Source of the DNA: Flavobacteriales bacterium
GTDB lineage: Bacteria; Bacteroidota; Bacteroidia; Flavobacteriales_F; PHOS-HE28
Direction of reading: 5' to 3'
Assembly: GCA_016705545.1 (NCBI GenBank)
Contig: JADIYA010000031.1
Location: forward strand, 1-64,000
Length of the DNA: 64,000 bases
The notes beneath the pieces were generated by a model. The model saw only the letters and a program-made list of their open reading frames with translations. It was not told the origin of the DNA and searched no databases. Shown here one piece after another: positions 8,297-17,468 of this stretch. Position 1 is the stretch's first letter; each line of letters begins with the position of its first letter. The translations under genes were made by a program, and so were the position numbers.

Positions 8297-9946
8297 ATGC
8301 AGCGAGGCGAGCACATCCGTCCATTGCTGGTGCTGTTCGCCGGGTGCGCCCTTTGCGCCGCACTTGCTTCGGGCTTGCCGCGGAGCGAACCAGCGCCGCG
8401 CAGCACGCCGGACGAGCCACCGCGCATCTCGCCGGCGAATGCGCTCGTGGCCGAGGGCTCCACTATCGCCATTGCAGCCACGCATGGCGACCGGCTCTGG
8501 GTAACCACGAGCAACGACATCGAACGTGCCCGAGGCGGAGGCCCCGAGATCCTCATGCCAGCCGTGCGCGACCGCCGTGCCGTTGCGCGTGCGCTGGCCA
8601 CACCGACCGCGATGCAATGGAGGCACCCGAAGCCCGGCCTTCCCAGTGCACTTATTGTGCGCGCCGCGCAAAGCGAAGGGCTGCGGGCACGAGGACCTTA
8701 CGCCATGCGCACCTTCCTGTTCGAGCGGCATTCATTGCCCGTGCTCTCGATCAGCATGGAGCCCGATGGCCTGCTCGGCGAGGACCGGGGGATCGCAGTG
8801 CCGGGCAACGGTATCCTGCGGCTTCCGCAGGCCTTGATGCGTTCCTACGCGATCGACCCCAAATGGTGGAAGTACCCCGGCAACTACCACGGCCGCGGCG
8901 ATGCATGGGAGCGTGAGGCACGCTTGCAATTGATCGACCCTGACGGCGCGGAGCTCTTCCAAGTGGATGCCGCCATGAGGATCAATGGTCAGATGACGCG
9001 CGGCTTCCCTCAGCACGCTTATCGCTTGGTATTCAATGAACCGTTGGGTCATGCGCTTTTTTCGGACGGAGACGGCCAAGGCTCGTTCGCCCTCGTGCTG
9101 CGCGCCGCAGGCAATGACCAAGTGAAGGCGATGCTGCGTGATGCCTACCAGCATCAGCTTTGCCAAGGCCTTCCTTTCGGCACGAGCAAGGCGCTCACGT
9201 GCGTGGCCTACATCAACGGCGCGTACCAGGGCGTGCATCATCTGCGCCAGCGTCTCGACGAGCATGAACTTGCGCGAAGGCATGGGGCGAACGCGAAGCG
9301 GATCACCATCATCGAGGACAAGAACGCGCTCTACAGGGGCGACAGCGCGGATGTGAAGCGATTCTCGCGGCTGATGGCAGCCACGGAGCGTTGGGATGCT
9401 TTCGATCCGGCATGGCTCGATACCTTGGAGGCTCACCTTGATGTTGATGGTTTTCTCACGTACATGGCCTCGCAGATGATCCTTGGCAACATGGACTGGC
9501 CCCGGCAGAACGTGAAGTACTGGCGCTACACCGGAAAGCCCGGGAAGGCCCCGCTTGATGGGCGCTGGCGCATGATCATGGGCGACAGTGACCTCGGCTT
9601 CGGGGCCAATGCGCCGGCCAGCACCGACCTGTTCATCACGGTGCGCAAAGCGCACGTGCCGCTCTCCCGGCTGTTCCTGGCCATGATGCGCCATGAGGGC
9701 CTGCGTGCGCGCTTCGTTGCACATGGCCTTGAGCTTTTGGAGGGCGCACTGGCCACCGACCGCTGCCTGACCGTGCTGGACAGCATGTCAGCAGCCATGC
9801 GTCCAGAGATGGCATGGCACACCGCACGCTGGCGCAAGCCCGCGGATGAACGGCAGTGGGAACGGGAGGTGGAGGTCATGCGGGCCTTCGCGCGTCAGCG
9901 GCCAGCGCATGCCCTAAAGCGGTTGATCGCGTTCCAAGCACCATGA
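8297..9946 (+). CDS. CotH kinase family protein, exported
   Basis: 549 residues. A hydrophobic N-terminus (PLLVLFAGCALCAALASGL) looks like a signal or lipoprotein leader. The CotH core is recognisable: LFERHSLPVLSISMEPDGLL, MRINGQMTRGFPQHAYRL, YINGAYQGVHHLRQRLDEH, ITIIEDKN, ILGNMDWPRQNVKYWR and GRWRMIMGDSDLGFG. The last two hold the expected N/D metal and nucleotide residues. CotH proteins are secreted atypical protein kinases. In this operon, with a small membrane protein before it (3 nt) and an O-antigen ligase-like protein after it (13 nt), it may modify a surface protein or glycan; that role is inference. Confidence 0.85.
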   Translation: MQRGEHIRPLLVLFAGCALCAALASGLPRSEPAPRSTPDEPPRISPANALVAEGSTIAIAATHGDRLWVTTSNDIERARGGGPEILMPAVRDRRAVARALATPTAMQWRHPKPGLPSALIVRAAQSEGLRARGPYAMRTFLFERHSLPVLSISMEPDGLLGEDRGIAVPGNGILRLPQALMRSYAIDPKWWKYPGNYHGRGDAWEREARLQLIDPDGAELFQVDAAMRINGQMTRGFPQHAYRLVFNEPLGHALFSDGDGQGSFALVLRAAGNDQVKAMLRDAYQHQLCQGLPFGTSKALTCVAYINGAYQGVHHLRQRLDEHELARRHGANAKRITIIEDKNALYRGDSADVKRFSRLMAATERWDAFDPAWLDTLEAHLDVDGFLTYMASQMILGNMDWPRQNVKYWRYTGKPGKAPLDGRWRMIMGDSDLGFGANAPASTDLFITVRKAHVPLSRLFLAMMRHEGLRARFVAHGLELLEGALATDRCLTVLDSMSAAMRPEMAWHTARWRKPADERQWEREVEVMRAFARQRPAHALKRLIAFQAP

Positions 9947-9959
9947 ACACCCTGAGCCC

Positions 9960-11309
9960 ATGCTAGCCTTCGTGCGTGGCCATTGGCAGCTTGTGCTGGT
10001 GATCCTGATCTGGGTCGCCACGGGATTCTATCTGCAACAGGCCATCTATGCGCTGCTGCCGCTCTCGGTCTTCTTCTTCAAGTCGCGTGACCTATGGCCG
10101 GAGGTGCTCTTCGGGCTGCTCATCGTGCTGGTGATCTCCGACATGCAGAAGGACATGTTCTATATGCTCAACGTGTTCAAGACAGCGAAGAACCTGTACG
10201 TGATCGCGGTGGCGGCGATCTTCCTGCTGGAGACCCGCCGTTTCGCCCCGCTCTCGAACGTATTCACCGTTTTCATCCCCTTCTTCCTCTATAGCTTGTT
10301 CCCACTGGTGTTCAGCACCAATCTGTTCATGGCGCTGCAGAAGACCATCAGCTACGCGCTCATGTTCCTGGTGGTGCCCAACTTCGTGCTGTATTGCTAC
10401 CGGCGGCAGGGCTGGCCCTTCTTCCGCAACCTCGTGTTCTTCATGGTGCTCATCCTGTTGTTCGGCTTCGTGCTGCAATGGATGAGCCCTAAGTACTCGC
10501 ACGTGATGGGCCGTTTCAGGGGCATTTTCGGTAATCCGAACGGCATGGCGATCTACTGCTATCTGCTGCTCATGCTGGCCGCCGTGGTGAACGCTGTGAA
10601 CCCGAAGCTCTTTCAATGGCGCGAGCGCGTCGTGATCTTCGGCGTCATCCTGTACTTCCTGGTCATGAGCGGGTCAAGGGCCTCATTGGCTTCCTCGGTC
10701 ATCTTCATCGTCTTCCACCGGTTCTTCGCGTATTCCGCGCTGATGGGCTTCGTCGGGTTGGTGGCCATGATCCTCGCGGTCGAGGTGGTGAGCGCGAACC
10801 TCGAGGCGGTCATCATCGCACTGGGCCTTCAGGCCTACTTCAGGCTCGAGACGCTCGAAGAGGGCAGCGGCCGCTACTTCGCGTGGGACTTCGCATGGGG
10901 GCACATCCAGAAGTACTTCGTGTTCGGAGGAGGCTTCGCCAATGATGAGACCATCATGAGGCGATACCGCCTCTTTCTCGAACGCGAAGGGCATCAGGGC
11001 GGCGTGCACAATACCTACCTGAGCATGTGGCTGAACACCGGCCTCGTGGGCCTGATCATCTTCTTGCGCAGCCTCTTCCTGCTCTTCTTCAAGGCCAGCA
11101 AGCTGGTGCCGATGAGCTTGGCCATCATGTTCTCCATTTTCTTCAGCCTCATGTACGAGAGCTGGCTCATCGGGTCGCTGAACCCGTACACCATCGTGCT
11201 GCTCATGATCATGACGGTGGTGACGGAGCCCGAGATCGTGCAGTGGCGCGAGGGCCAATCGGACCCGGATCCAGAGGCGAGGTTGGATCCGGTTGCTGCG
11301 CTTGCTTGA
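9960..11309 (+). CDS. O-antigen ligase/polymerase-like membrane protein (Wzy_C family)
   Basis: 449 residues with about 11 membrane segments. The ligase family shows as FRGIFGNPNGMAIYCY, VMSGSRASLASS and the conserved loop GGVHNTYLSMWLNTGLVGLI, which follows the large periplasmic loop (residues about 285-345). Members join or polymerise undecaprenyl-linked glycans in the periplasm. The C-terminal tail is short, cytoplasmic and acidic. It is the last gene of a three-gene operon with a small membrane protein and a CotH-like kinase. Whether it acts as ligase (WaaL) or polymerase (Wzy) cannot be decided from sequence. Confidence 0.85.
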   Translation: MLAFVRGHWQLVLVILIWVATGFYLQQAIYALLPLSVFFFKSRDLWPEVLFGLLIVLVISDMQKDMFYMLNVFKTAKNLYVIAVAAIFLLETRRFAPLSNVFTVFIPFFLYSLFPLVFSTNLFMALQKTISYALMFLVVPNFVLYCYRRQGWPFFRNLVFFMVLILLFGFVLQWMSPKYSHVMGRFRGIFGNPNGMAIYCYLLLMLAAVVNAVNPKLFQWRERVVIFGVILYFLVMSGSRASLASSVIFIVFHRFFAYSALMGFVGLVAMILAVEVVSANLEAVIIALGLQAYFRLETLEEGSGRYFAWDFAWGHIQKYFVFGGGFANDETIMRRYRLFLEREGHQGGVHNTYLSMWLNTGLVGLIIFLRSLFLLFFKASKLVPMSLAIMFSIFFSLMYESWLIGSLNPYTIVLLMIMTVVTEPEIVQWREGQSDPDPEARLDPVAALA

Positions 11310-11352
11310 CCGCCCCATTGGCTGACGGTCGTTGCCGCCTCGAGGTCGGCGC

Positions 11353-11360
11353 TAATTTCC
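11353..11360 (+). promoter_or_regulatory. -7-like box TAATTTCC of yaaA
   Basis: Ends 4 nt before ATG 11365, the same arrangement as at several other starts here. It has two mismatches to TAnnTTTG. A GTTG at 11331-11334 lies 18 nt upstream and could serve as the -33 element. Confidence 0.35.
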
Positions 11361-11364
11361 CCCC

Positions 11365-12177
11365 ATGCTCATATTGCTTTCCCCCGCCAAGGATCTCGCC
11401 GTGGACACGCCACCGGTGAAGGAGGCATCGCAGCCCGCGCTCTTGGAGCACGCCGCCATATTGGTGGAGAAGCTGAAGACGCTCAGCGCCAAGAAGCTCT
11501 CGGCGCTCATGGACCTGAGCCCGAAGCTCGGCGAGCTGAACAAGGAGCGCTACGCGCGCTGGTCCACACCCTTCACGCCCGAGAACGCACGACCGGCCGT
11601 CTTCACCTTCAACGGCGAGGCGTACCGCGGACTGGAAGCACGCACGCTCAGCAGCGACGACCTGCGCTTCGCCCAGCACCACCTGCGCATCCTCAGCGGG
11701 CTCTATGGCGTGCTGCGTCCGTTGGACCTCATGCAGGACTACCGCCTGATGATGGGAACACCATTCGGTGCGGGCAAGGCGAAGGACCTCTATGCCTATT
11801 GGGGAGATCGGATCACCGAAGCGCTCAACGCAGACCTGAAGGCGACGAAGAGCGAAGTGGTGATCAACTGCGCCAGCAGCGAGTACTTCAAGGCGGTGAA
11901 CACCAAAGCGCTGAAGGCCCGCGTGATCACCCCGGAGTTCAAGGACAAGGTTGGGGGAGCATACAAGCCGTTGCAGACCTATGTGAAGAACCAGCGTGGG
12001 GCGCTTGCGCGTTTCATCGTGCAGCATCGCCTGCTCGATGCCGAGCGGATCAAAGCCTACGATGGCGACGGGTACCGTTTCGCTGCGGAAGCGAGCACCG
12101 ATGAGAAGTACGTCTTCCTCCGCGACAAGCGCCCGCCGCTGGTGACGAAGAAGCTGGTGGGTGGGAGGATCCGGTAG
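11365..12177 (+). CDS. yaaA: Peroxide stress protein YaaA (UPF0246/DUF328)
   Basis: 270 residues, full family length. The start MLILLSPAKDLAVD is diagnostic, as are FTFNGEAYRGLEA, LRILSGLYGVLRPLD, YWGDRITEALN, INCASSEYFKAV, FKDKVGGAYKPLQTYVKNQRG and DGYRFAAEASTDEKYVFLR. YaaA limits free iron and oxidative DNA damage under peroxide stress. Cytoplasmic, with no membrane segment. It stands alone, convergent with the GH3 gene whose stop is 5 nt away. Confidence 0.93.
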   Translation: MLILLSPAKDLAVDTPPVKEASQPALLEHAAILVEKLKTLSAKKLSALMDLSPKLGELNKERYARWSTPFTPENARPAVFTFNGEAYRGLEARTLSSDDLRFAQHHLRILSGLYGVLRPLDLMQDYRLMMGTPFGAGKAKDLYAYWGDRITEALNADLKATKSEVVINCASSEYFKAVNTKALKARVITPEFKDKVGGAYKPLQTYVKNQRGALARFIVQHRLLDAERIKAYDGDGYRFAAEASTDEKYVFLRDKRPPLVTKKLVGGRIR

Positions 12178-12182
12178 CGCGA

Positions 12183-14846
12183 TTACTTCAGGTACTCCAC
12201 CATCGCCCGCAAGCGTATGTCCTTGCTCGATCCGCCGATCATGATCCGGAACATCCCCGGCTCGGTCACCTCCTTCATCTCGGCGTTCGGGAAGGCGAAC
12301 ATCGAAGCGTGCAGCTTGAAGGTCACGGTCTTCGCCTCGCCGGGTCGCAGTGCCACGCGCTGGAAGCCCTTCAGTTCCTTCACCGGCCGTGCGATGCTGG
12401 CGAGTTCATCGTGCGCATATAGTTGAACGACTTCTTCGCCGGCCACTGCTCCGGTATTCTTCACGGTGAAAGTGACCAGTACGGTGTCTTTCGCTGAAAA
12501 GGTCGTTCGGTCGAGCTTCAGATCGCTGTACTCGAAGGAAGTGTAGCTGAGCCCATAGCCGAAGGGGAAGAGCGGATGCCCTGTGCCATCCACGTAATCA
12601 TCGCCTCGACCGGTGGGGTAGTGGTTGTAGATCAGCGGCAGTTGTCCTTCGTTGCGCGGGAAGGAGATCGGCAATTTGCCGCTGGGATTGCGGTTGCCCA
12701 GCAGGAGATCGGCGATGGCGAGGCCGCCTGCTTCGCCGGGATACCAGGCCATGAGCACGGCATCCACATCGTCGATCCAGTTGTCCATGGTGATGGCGCT
12801 GCCGCCCACGAGCACCACGATCACCGGCTTGCCGGTAGCCACCATGCGCTTGATCAACTCTTCTTGTTCGCCAGGAAGTTTCAAGCTGCTGCGGTCGCGA
12901 AACTCGCCTTCTTCAGTACCGGCGACGATGATGATCTGATCGTTGGCTTTCGCGGCCTTCACGGCAGCATCGTTGCTGCATGGCGTTATCCAAGGGCACA
13001 TGGCTTCCTCCACCACGAGCCTGATGCGCGCGTTGCCAGCGCGTTCGCGGTACTCCACGCGCAGTTTCACACGCTCCCATTTCGAGAAGGTGAAGGGCAC
13101 GAACGTGGTGGCAAAGCCTTGCTCCTCCCATCGGTCGATCAGCAACCGGTCATTCAAATAGAGCCGGTAGCCGTCGTTCCCTTCAATGCCGATGCGGAAT
13201 GTGCCGTTGATCTCCGGCACGATCACGCCATCCCACTTCGCCGCGAAATGATCGAAGGCCACGCGCGGATCCGGACCAAAGAGCGTCCATTGGAATTCGA
13301 TGTTCGCATCGTTGCGCGCAAAGGCTGGTGCCGCATTCAGGTCGATGCCATTGTAGTAGGTGCCGCGCAGTCCAGGGTGAAGCGTTTGCCCATCGCTGTG
13401 AAAGAGCCACATGGTCGGGAAGGTCTCGATGCGCATGTCTTTGCGCCCGCAGCTTTCCACGTAGCTGACCTGGGCGGATGAAGCCAGCGGTTCGCGAAGC
13501 CCATCGAGGATGCTCACCGGAGTGTTCCCTGGACCGCTGTATCCGCCGAGCCGTGCCTCAACGACATCAGGACCGACCACCAATATCTTCTGCGCCGTGA
13601 TGGGAAGCGGCAACGCCTTGTCCCGATTCTTCAGCAGCACCGCGCCCTTCACCGCCATTTCGTATGCCAGTGCACGGTGCTTCTGGAGGTTAAGCGCGTT
13701 CAGCAGCGAGTCGCTCGTGTACGGTTCATCGAACAGCCCCAGTTCGAACTTCATCCTTAGCACACGCGCCACCGCACTGTCAATCGCAGCGGGATCCGCG
13801 CTTCCATCCAGGAAAGGCCGTTTGAACAGATCCGCGTGCGCGAAGTCGGTCTGGAAGATCACGTCCTGACCGTTCTCCACGCTCTGTTGTCCGGCATCTT
13901 CATAGTCGCGCGCGGTGAAGTGCAGCACATTGGCGCCACCAGTGGCGGCCGCGTCGCTGATCACGAAGCCGCGGAAGCCCCAGTCGGTGCGGAGCACATC
14001 GTTCAGCAACCAGCTGTTCGCACTGCACGGACGACCGTCGAGCGAGTTATAGGATGTCATGATCGAGCGCGCGCCACCGAGTTGGATCGCCGCCTTGAAG
14101 GGTTTGAAGTAGCTCTCGCGCAACAACCGTTCACTGTGAAAGACCGGATAGCTGTCGCGACCGCCCTCGCCATGGTTGGCCACGAAGTGCTTTGGCGTAG
14201 TGATGATGCCGCGACTTTCCATAGCCCTCACGTAGCTCACACCGAAGCACGACGCGAGCAGCGGGTCCTCGCCGTATGTCTCCTCCACGCGGCCCCAGCG
14301 CGGGTCGGTGGCCAGGTTCACAACGGGCGAGAGCACCATCCGGATGCCGCGCGCCTTCGTCTCCAAAGCGATGGCCGTTGCCACCTGCGACATCAGCGTC
14401 GTATCGAACGAGGCGGCCATGCCGATGCTCTGCGGAAAGGCCGTGGCACCCTTGCGCACCAGTCCGTGCAGCGCTTCATCGAAGGCCAGCATCGGAATAC
14501 CAAGGCGCGACTCCTCCATGAAGTAGCGTTGCATGCCGTTGATCTTATCCAGCGTGCGGCGCGCATCACTGCCAACAGAATAATTGAGCAGTTGCCCGCC
14601 GGCATCGCCTTGCGAGGATGCGTCCACCTGGAAACCGAAGAGCCCGGACTTGAAGCGCGAGGTATCACCGCCAAAGTCGCCCGCCACCATGAAGAGCTGA
14701 CGAAATTTCTCCTCGGGCGTCATTCGCGAGAGCAGGTCGTTGACACGCACGTTGATCTGAACCGCAGGATCCTGATAGGGGAGTTGGGCCTGCACAAATG
14801 CCGTCAGCAGGATGCACGGGAGAAGGATCGCTCGGTTTAGGCGCAC
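12183..14846 (-). CDS. GH3 beta-glucosidase-like protein with inserted PA14 domain
   Basis: 887 residues. The start is GTG at 14846 with a signal peptide MRLNRAILLPCILLTAFVQAQ. The N-terminal GH3 barrel carries KHFVANHGEGGRD and the nucleophile motif GFVISDAAA (Asp near residue 297). The C-terminal GH3 domain follows and is split by a PA14 domain at about 480-605 (LRGTYYN, EGNDGYRLYLNDRLLIDRW). The protein ends in a Fn3-like domain (about 790-870). Probably a periplasmic or secreted exo-glucosidase; the PA14 insert usually shapes substrate choice. A TAGCTTGC box lies 4 nt before the GTG. No SusC/D partner is nearby. Confidence 0.92.
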   Translation of the reverse strand: MRLNRAILLPCILLTAFVQAQLPYQDPAVQINVRVNDLLSRMTPEEKFRQLFMVAGDFGGDTSRFKSGLFGFQVDASSQGDAGGQLLNYSVGSDARRTLDKINGMQRYFMEESRLGIPMLAFDEALHGLVRKGATAFPQSIGMAASFDTTLMSQVATAIALETKARGIRMVLSPVVNLATDPRWGRVEETYGEDPLLASCFGVSYVRAMESRGIITTPKHFVANHGEGGRDSYPVFHSERLLRESYFKPFKAAIQLGGARSIMTSYNSLDGRPCSANSWLLNDVLRTDWGFRGFVISDAAATGGANVLHFTARDYEDAGQQSVENGQDVIFQTDFAHADLFKRPFLDGSADPAAIDSAVARVLRMKFELGLFDEPYTSDSLLNALNLQKHRALAYEMAVKGAVLLKNRDKALPLPITAQKILVVGPDVVEARLGGYSGPGNTPVSILDGLREPLASSAQVSYVESCGRKDMRIETFPTMWLFHSDGQTLHPGLRGTYYNGIDLNAAPAFARNDANIEFQWTLFGPDPRVAFDHFAAKWDGVIVPEINGTFRIGIEGNDGYRLYLNDRLLIDRWEEQGFATTFVPFTFSKWERVKLRVEYRERAGNARIRLVVEEAMCPWITPCSNDAAVKAAKANDQIIIVAGTEEGEFRDRSSLKLPGEQEELIKRMVATGKPVIVVLVGGSAITMDNWIDDVDAVLMAWYPGEAGGLAIADLLLGNRNPSGKLPISFPRNEGQLPLIYNHYPTGRGDDYVDGTGHPLFPFGYGLSYTSFEYSDLKLDRTTFSAKDTVLVTFTVKNTGAVAGEEVVQLYAHDELASIARPVKELKGFQRVALRPGEAKTVTFKLHASMFAFPNAEMKEVTEPGMFRIMIGGSSKDIRLRAMVEYLK

Positions 14847-14887
14847 CGCTGCAAGCTATGCGTTGGTCCAATGCACCCTGTTGGGGC

Positions 14888-15853
14888 TCACTCTGCACCC
14901 GCAACCTCCAGCACCACCTTGCCCGTGTGCAAGCCCTCCCCGAAACGGCGGATCAGTCGTGGCGCTTCGTGCAAGGTGTAGGGTCCGTCGATCACCGCCT
15001 TCAATGCACCGCTGCTCAACAGGGGCGCCAACTCATCCAGGTTCTTGTTCGACTTCAGCGCGAGGATGCGCATGTTGCGTCGACCGAACCATCGTGCGAA
15101 GAGCAAGGCGATCAACTGGCCGGGATCGCCACCCACGGTCACGTAGCGGCCGGTCAGAGTCAATGCACGCGCCAGTTCACCGGCCGAGCGCTTGGTCTTC
15201 GCATCCACCACTAGATCGAAGCGCTCGCCGAGTTGCGTGAAGTCCTGCTGTTTGTAGTCGATCACGCGATCGAAGCCCATCGCCGTCATTGCCTTCAGCT
15301 TCTCACCGGTGTCCACGCCCCACACGGTGCAGCCTTGTCGTTTGGCCAATTGCAATGCGAAGGTGCCCACGCCGCCGCCCCCTCCGTTGATCAGGACGCG
15401 TTCGCCATCCTTCAGCGCTCCGATCTCCACCACGGCTTGGTATGCCAGTTCCAGTGCGTGAGGAATGGCGGCGGCCTGCGCGAACGAAAGGCCTGCCGGC
15501 ATGCGCCGTAGCTCGCTTTCAGGCACTGCGACGAATTCGGCGAAGGTGCCCAATCCGCCGTTCGAAACATCGCCATAAACACCATCGCCCACTCGCCATC
15601 GCGTTGCATTCGTTCCGAGCGCCTCCACCGTGCCCGCGAGTTCCATGCCCGGTATGGGCCTGCGCGGACGGAACAGGCCGAAGAAGAGCTTATAGATGTG
15701 CGGTCTACCTGTCACCATGCTCCAGTCGTAATCGTTCACCGTTGTGGCCCGCACGCGTACCAGCACCTGTCGCTCCCTCAGCGCAGGCACCGGCACATCG
15801 CGCAATTGCAACTGCTCCGGCGCGCCGTAGCGCTCGCAGACGATGGCCTTCAT
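14888..15853 (-). CDS. MDR-family NAD(P)-dependent alcohol dehydrogenase/quinone reductase
   Basis: About 321 residues from ATG 15853 (MKAIVCERYGAPEQLQL). An upstream GTG-type start adds seven residues but would overlap the promoter-like TTCCTTTG. GroES-like half: VRATTVNDYDW, GMELAGTVEALG, WRVGDGVYG. Rossmann motif: INGGGGGVGTFALQLAKRQG. The structural and catalytic zinc cysteines of classical ADH are missing, so a quinone oxidoreductase/zeta-crystallin-type enzyme using NADPH is likely. Cytoplasmic; substrate unknown. Monocistronic by position. Confidence 0.85.
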   Translation of the reverse strand: MKAIVCERYGAPEQLQLRDVPVPALRERQVLVRVRATTVNDYDWSMVTGRPHIYKLFFGLFRPRRPIPGMELAGTVEALGTNATRWRVGDGVYGDVSNGGLGTFAEFVAVPESELRRMPAGLSFAQAAAIPHALELAYQAVVEIGALKDGERVLINGGGGGVGTFALQLAKRQGCTVWGVDTGEKLKAMTAMGFDRVIDYKQQDFTQLGERFDLVVDAKTKRSAGELARALTLTGRYVTVGGDPGQLIALLFARWFGRRNMRILALKSNKNLDELAPLLSSGALKAVIDGPYTLHEAPRLIRRFGEGLHTGKVVLEVAGAE

Positions 15854-15954
15854 GGTGCGAACAAAGGAACTCAAGCTTCAGGGAAGCCGCCTCATTCCCC
15901 GAGCGGCAGCAGGGTGTGAAGGGCGGGTGATCCGGATCATTGCAGTTTTGCGGT

Positions 15955-16401
15955 ATGGCAGAACGGAGCAAGAGCACCAAGCCATCCACCATCCTGTCCG
16001 GCGGCATCCGTTTCGCCACCGCGCAGGAGCTCCTGGACTTCCTTCCAGCCGATGAGCGCGAATTGATGGAACGCCTGCGCGAGTTCATCATCAGCGAAGC
16101 ACCGCGGCTTCGGGAGCGCCTCTCGTTCAACATCCTAGCCTACAAGGGGCGCCGCGATGTCTGCTTCATCTGGCCCGCATCGGTTCTCTGGGGCGGCAAG
16201 AAGACCTACGATGGCGTGCGCTTCGGCTTCTCGCACGGGAACTTGCTGAGCGATCCGTCGAACTATCTGGATCGCGGGGGAAGGAAGCAGGTGTACTGGC
16301 GCGATCTGCAAAGCTTCACGGCCATGGATCAACGCATGCTGCGGCAGTTGTTGCACGAAGCGCTTGAACGTGATCGGGAGAGGGCGGTGGGGTTGAGGTG
16401 A
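15955..16401 (+). CDS. DUF1801 domain protein
   Basis: 148 residues, cytoplasmic. The domain runs from FATAQELLDFLPADERELM through RLSFNILAYKGRRDVCFIWPA to HEALERDRE. I chose ATG 15955 (MAERSKSTKPS); a second in-frame ATG five codons upstream is less likely. DUF1801/YdhG-type proteins are small cytosolic proteins of uncertain function, possibly iron or small-molecule binding. It converges on the lipoprotein gene at 16551-17120, with a symmetric terminator between them. Confidence 0.75.
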   Translation: MAERSKSTKPSTILSGGIRFATAQELLDFLPADERELMERLREFIISEAPRLRERLSFNILAYKGRRDVCFIWPASVLWGGKKTYDGVRFGFSHGNLLSDPSNYLDRGGRKQVYWRDLQSFTAMDQRMLRQLLHEALERDRERAVGLR

Positions 16402-16502
16402 GACGGGTCGTTCAGCGATCCTGGCTGATCCGTTGTTGCTGGGAGCCCCACGTCACGTGATCCACTTCATGGTCGTGCTGGTTCCGGACGTAACCTGAAA
16501 AT

Positions 16503-16533
16503 GAAAGCGGCAGGGTGCTGCCCTGCCGCTTTC
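16503..16533. terminator. Bidirectional intrinsic terminator
   Basis: Perfect 13-bp stem (GAAAGCGGCAGGG / CCCTGCCGCTTTC) with a 5-nt loop, between two convergent genes. The outer A/T pairs give short T-runs on both strands, so it can stop transcription from each side. Confidence 0.8.
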
Positions 16534-16550
16534 TTGGAACTCGATCCAGT

Positions 16551-17120
16551 TCACTTCTTCGATCCAGCCTCATCACCGGGCATCATGCCCAGTTGCTGCA
16601 TCATCTTCATCTCCTCCATGTAACCCCAGTGCTCCACGACCTTCCCGTTCTCGAAGCGCATGATATCCACCCCGTGCACATCGATGGGCTTGTTGGTGGC
16701 GGGCATGCTTGGATCCATGGAACCCGTGTTCACGGCCTTCCACTTGTAATGAGCCACCACACGGTCACCGTCCGCCGTCATGCTCATGTCCTCCACCTTA
16801 TTGTCGGTGAAGGTCTGGCTGGAAAGGGCGATCATGTCCTTCATCTGCTGGATACCGGTGGAGGTAATACCCGGAATGGGGTTGTGCGACACGAAATTCT
16901 CCGCAACGAATTCCTCGATGCCGTCGGACTTCCCTGCCAGCCACATATCATAGAAACGCTGCGTAGCCTGTTTCATCTGGTCCATCTCCGCATGCTTCGC
17001 GCTATCGGCCGATAGCATGGCTTTGTGCTCGGCCATCATCTTGTCATGTTCAGGATCGTGACCTCCGCAAGACCAAACGAGGGTTGCAAGAAGCAGCAAA
17101 TACGGAAGCGTCTTTTTCAT
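16551..17120 (-). CDS. SnoaL-like (ester cyclase-type) lipoprotein
   Basis: 189 residues with a lipoprotein signal (LLLLATLVWSCGG, lipobox Cys near residue 18), then a coiled charged stretch, then a SnoaL/NTF2-like domain: TQRFYDMWLAGKSDGIEEFV, FVSHNPIPGITSTG, VAHYKWKAV, DVHGVDIMRFENGKVVEHWG. The last motif is typical of ester-cyclase-type SnoaL proteins. Probably outer-membrane anchored, ligand-binding or weakly catalytic; substrate unknown. A TACTTTTC box lies about 25 nt upstream of ATG 17120. Confidence 0.8.
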   Translation of the reverse strand: MKKTLPYLLLLATLVWSCGGHDPEHDKMMAEHKAMLSADSAKHAEMDQMKQATQRFYDMWLAGKSDGIEEFVAENFVSHNPIPGITSTGIQQMKDMIALSSQTFTDNKVEDMSMTADGDRVVAHYKWKAVNTGSMDPSMPATNKPIDVHGVDIMRFENGKVVEHWGYMEEMKMMQQLGMMPGDEAGSKK

Positions 17121-17244
17121 GGGTTTGGGGGTTAGGGATTCGAAAAGTAGGATCTATCTCGAAAGTTGCAAACGCAGCACTGGACCTAATGGAGTTCGCT
17201 TGGCGGCGAGAGATCCTGCCGCTTGACCCGTGGCGGGGCCTGGA

Positions 17245-17316
17245 TCAATGATCGTAGCTGATCACCCGGCTCACCTTGTAGCTCGTGCCTTCCTTCCGCC
17301 ACACCATGATGTTCTT
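17245..17316 (-). pseudogene. 3' relic of a DUF4440/SnoaL-type gene
   Basis: The minus strand reads KNIMVWRKEGTSYKVSRVISYDH then stop. This is the usual last strand of a DUF4440 protein, like WRKEKGQWRMYLDIWNRL in the intact gene at 17469-17918. Upstream the frame dissolves into a short hairpin-like sequence (CCCGGCTCGAAGGCCGGG). About 24 codons remain, so this is a remnant. The rest of 17121-17468 holds only short leader sequences. Confidence 0.5.
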
Positions 17317-17468
17317 GTCCCGGCTCGAAGGCCGGGATGACGTCATACTTGTTTGCCGTTCTCCGCTTGGCAGAGGCGGTTCTTGCAGATCCCTGTCAGC
17401 CCAACGGTTCGTCAGCCTCGGTGCGATGACTTGTTCCCGTTGCGTTCCTTCACGGGCAAACCGATCCC

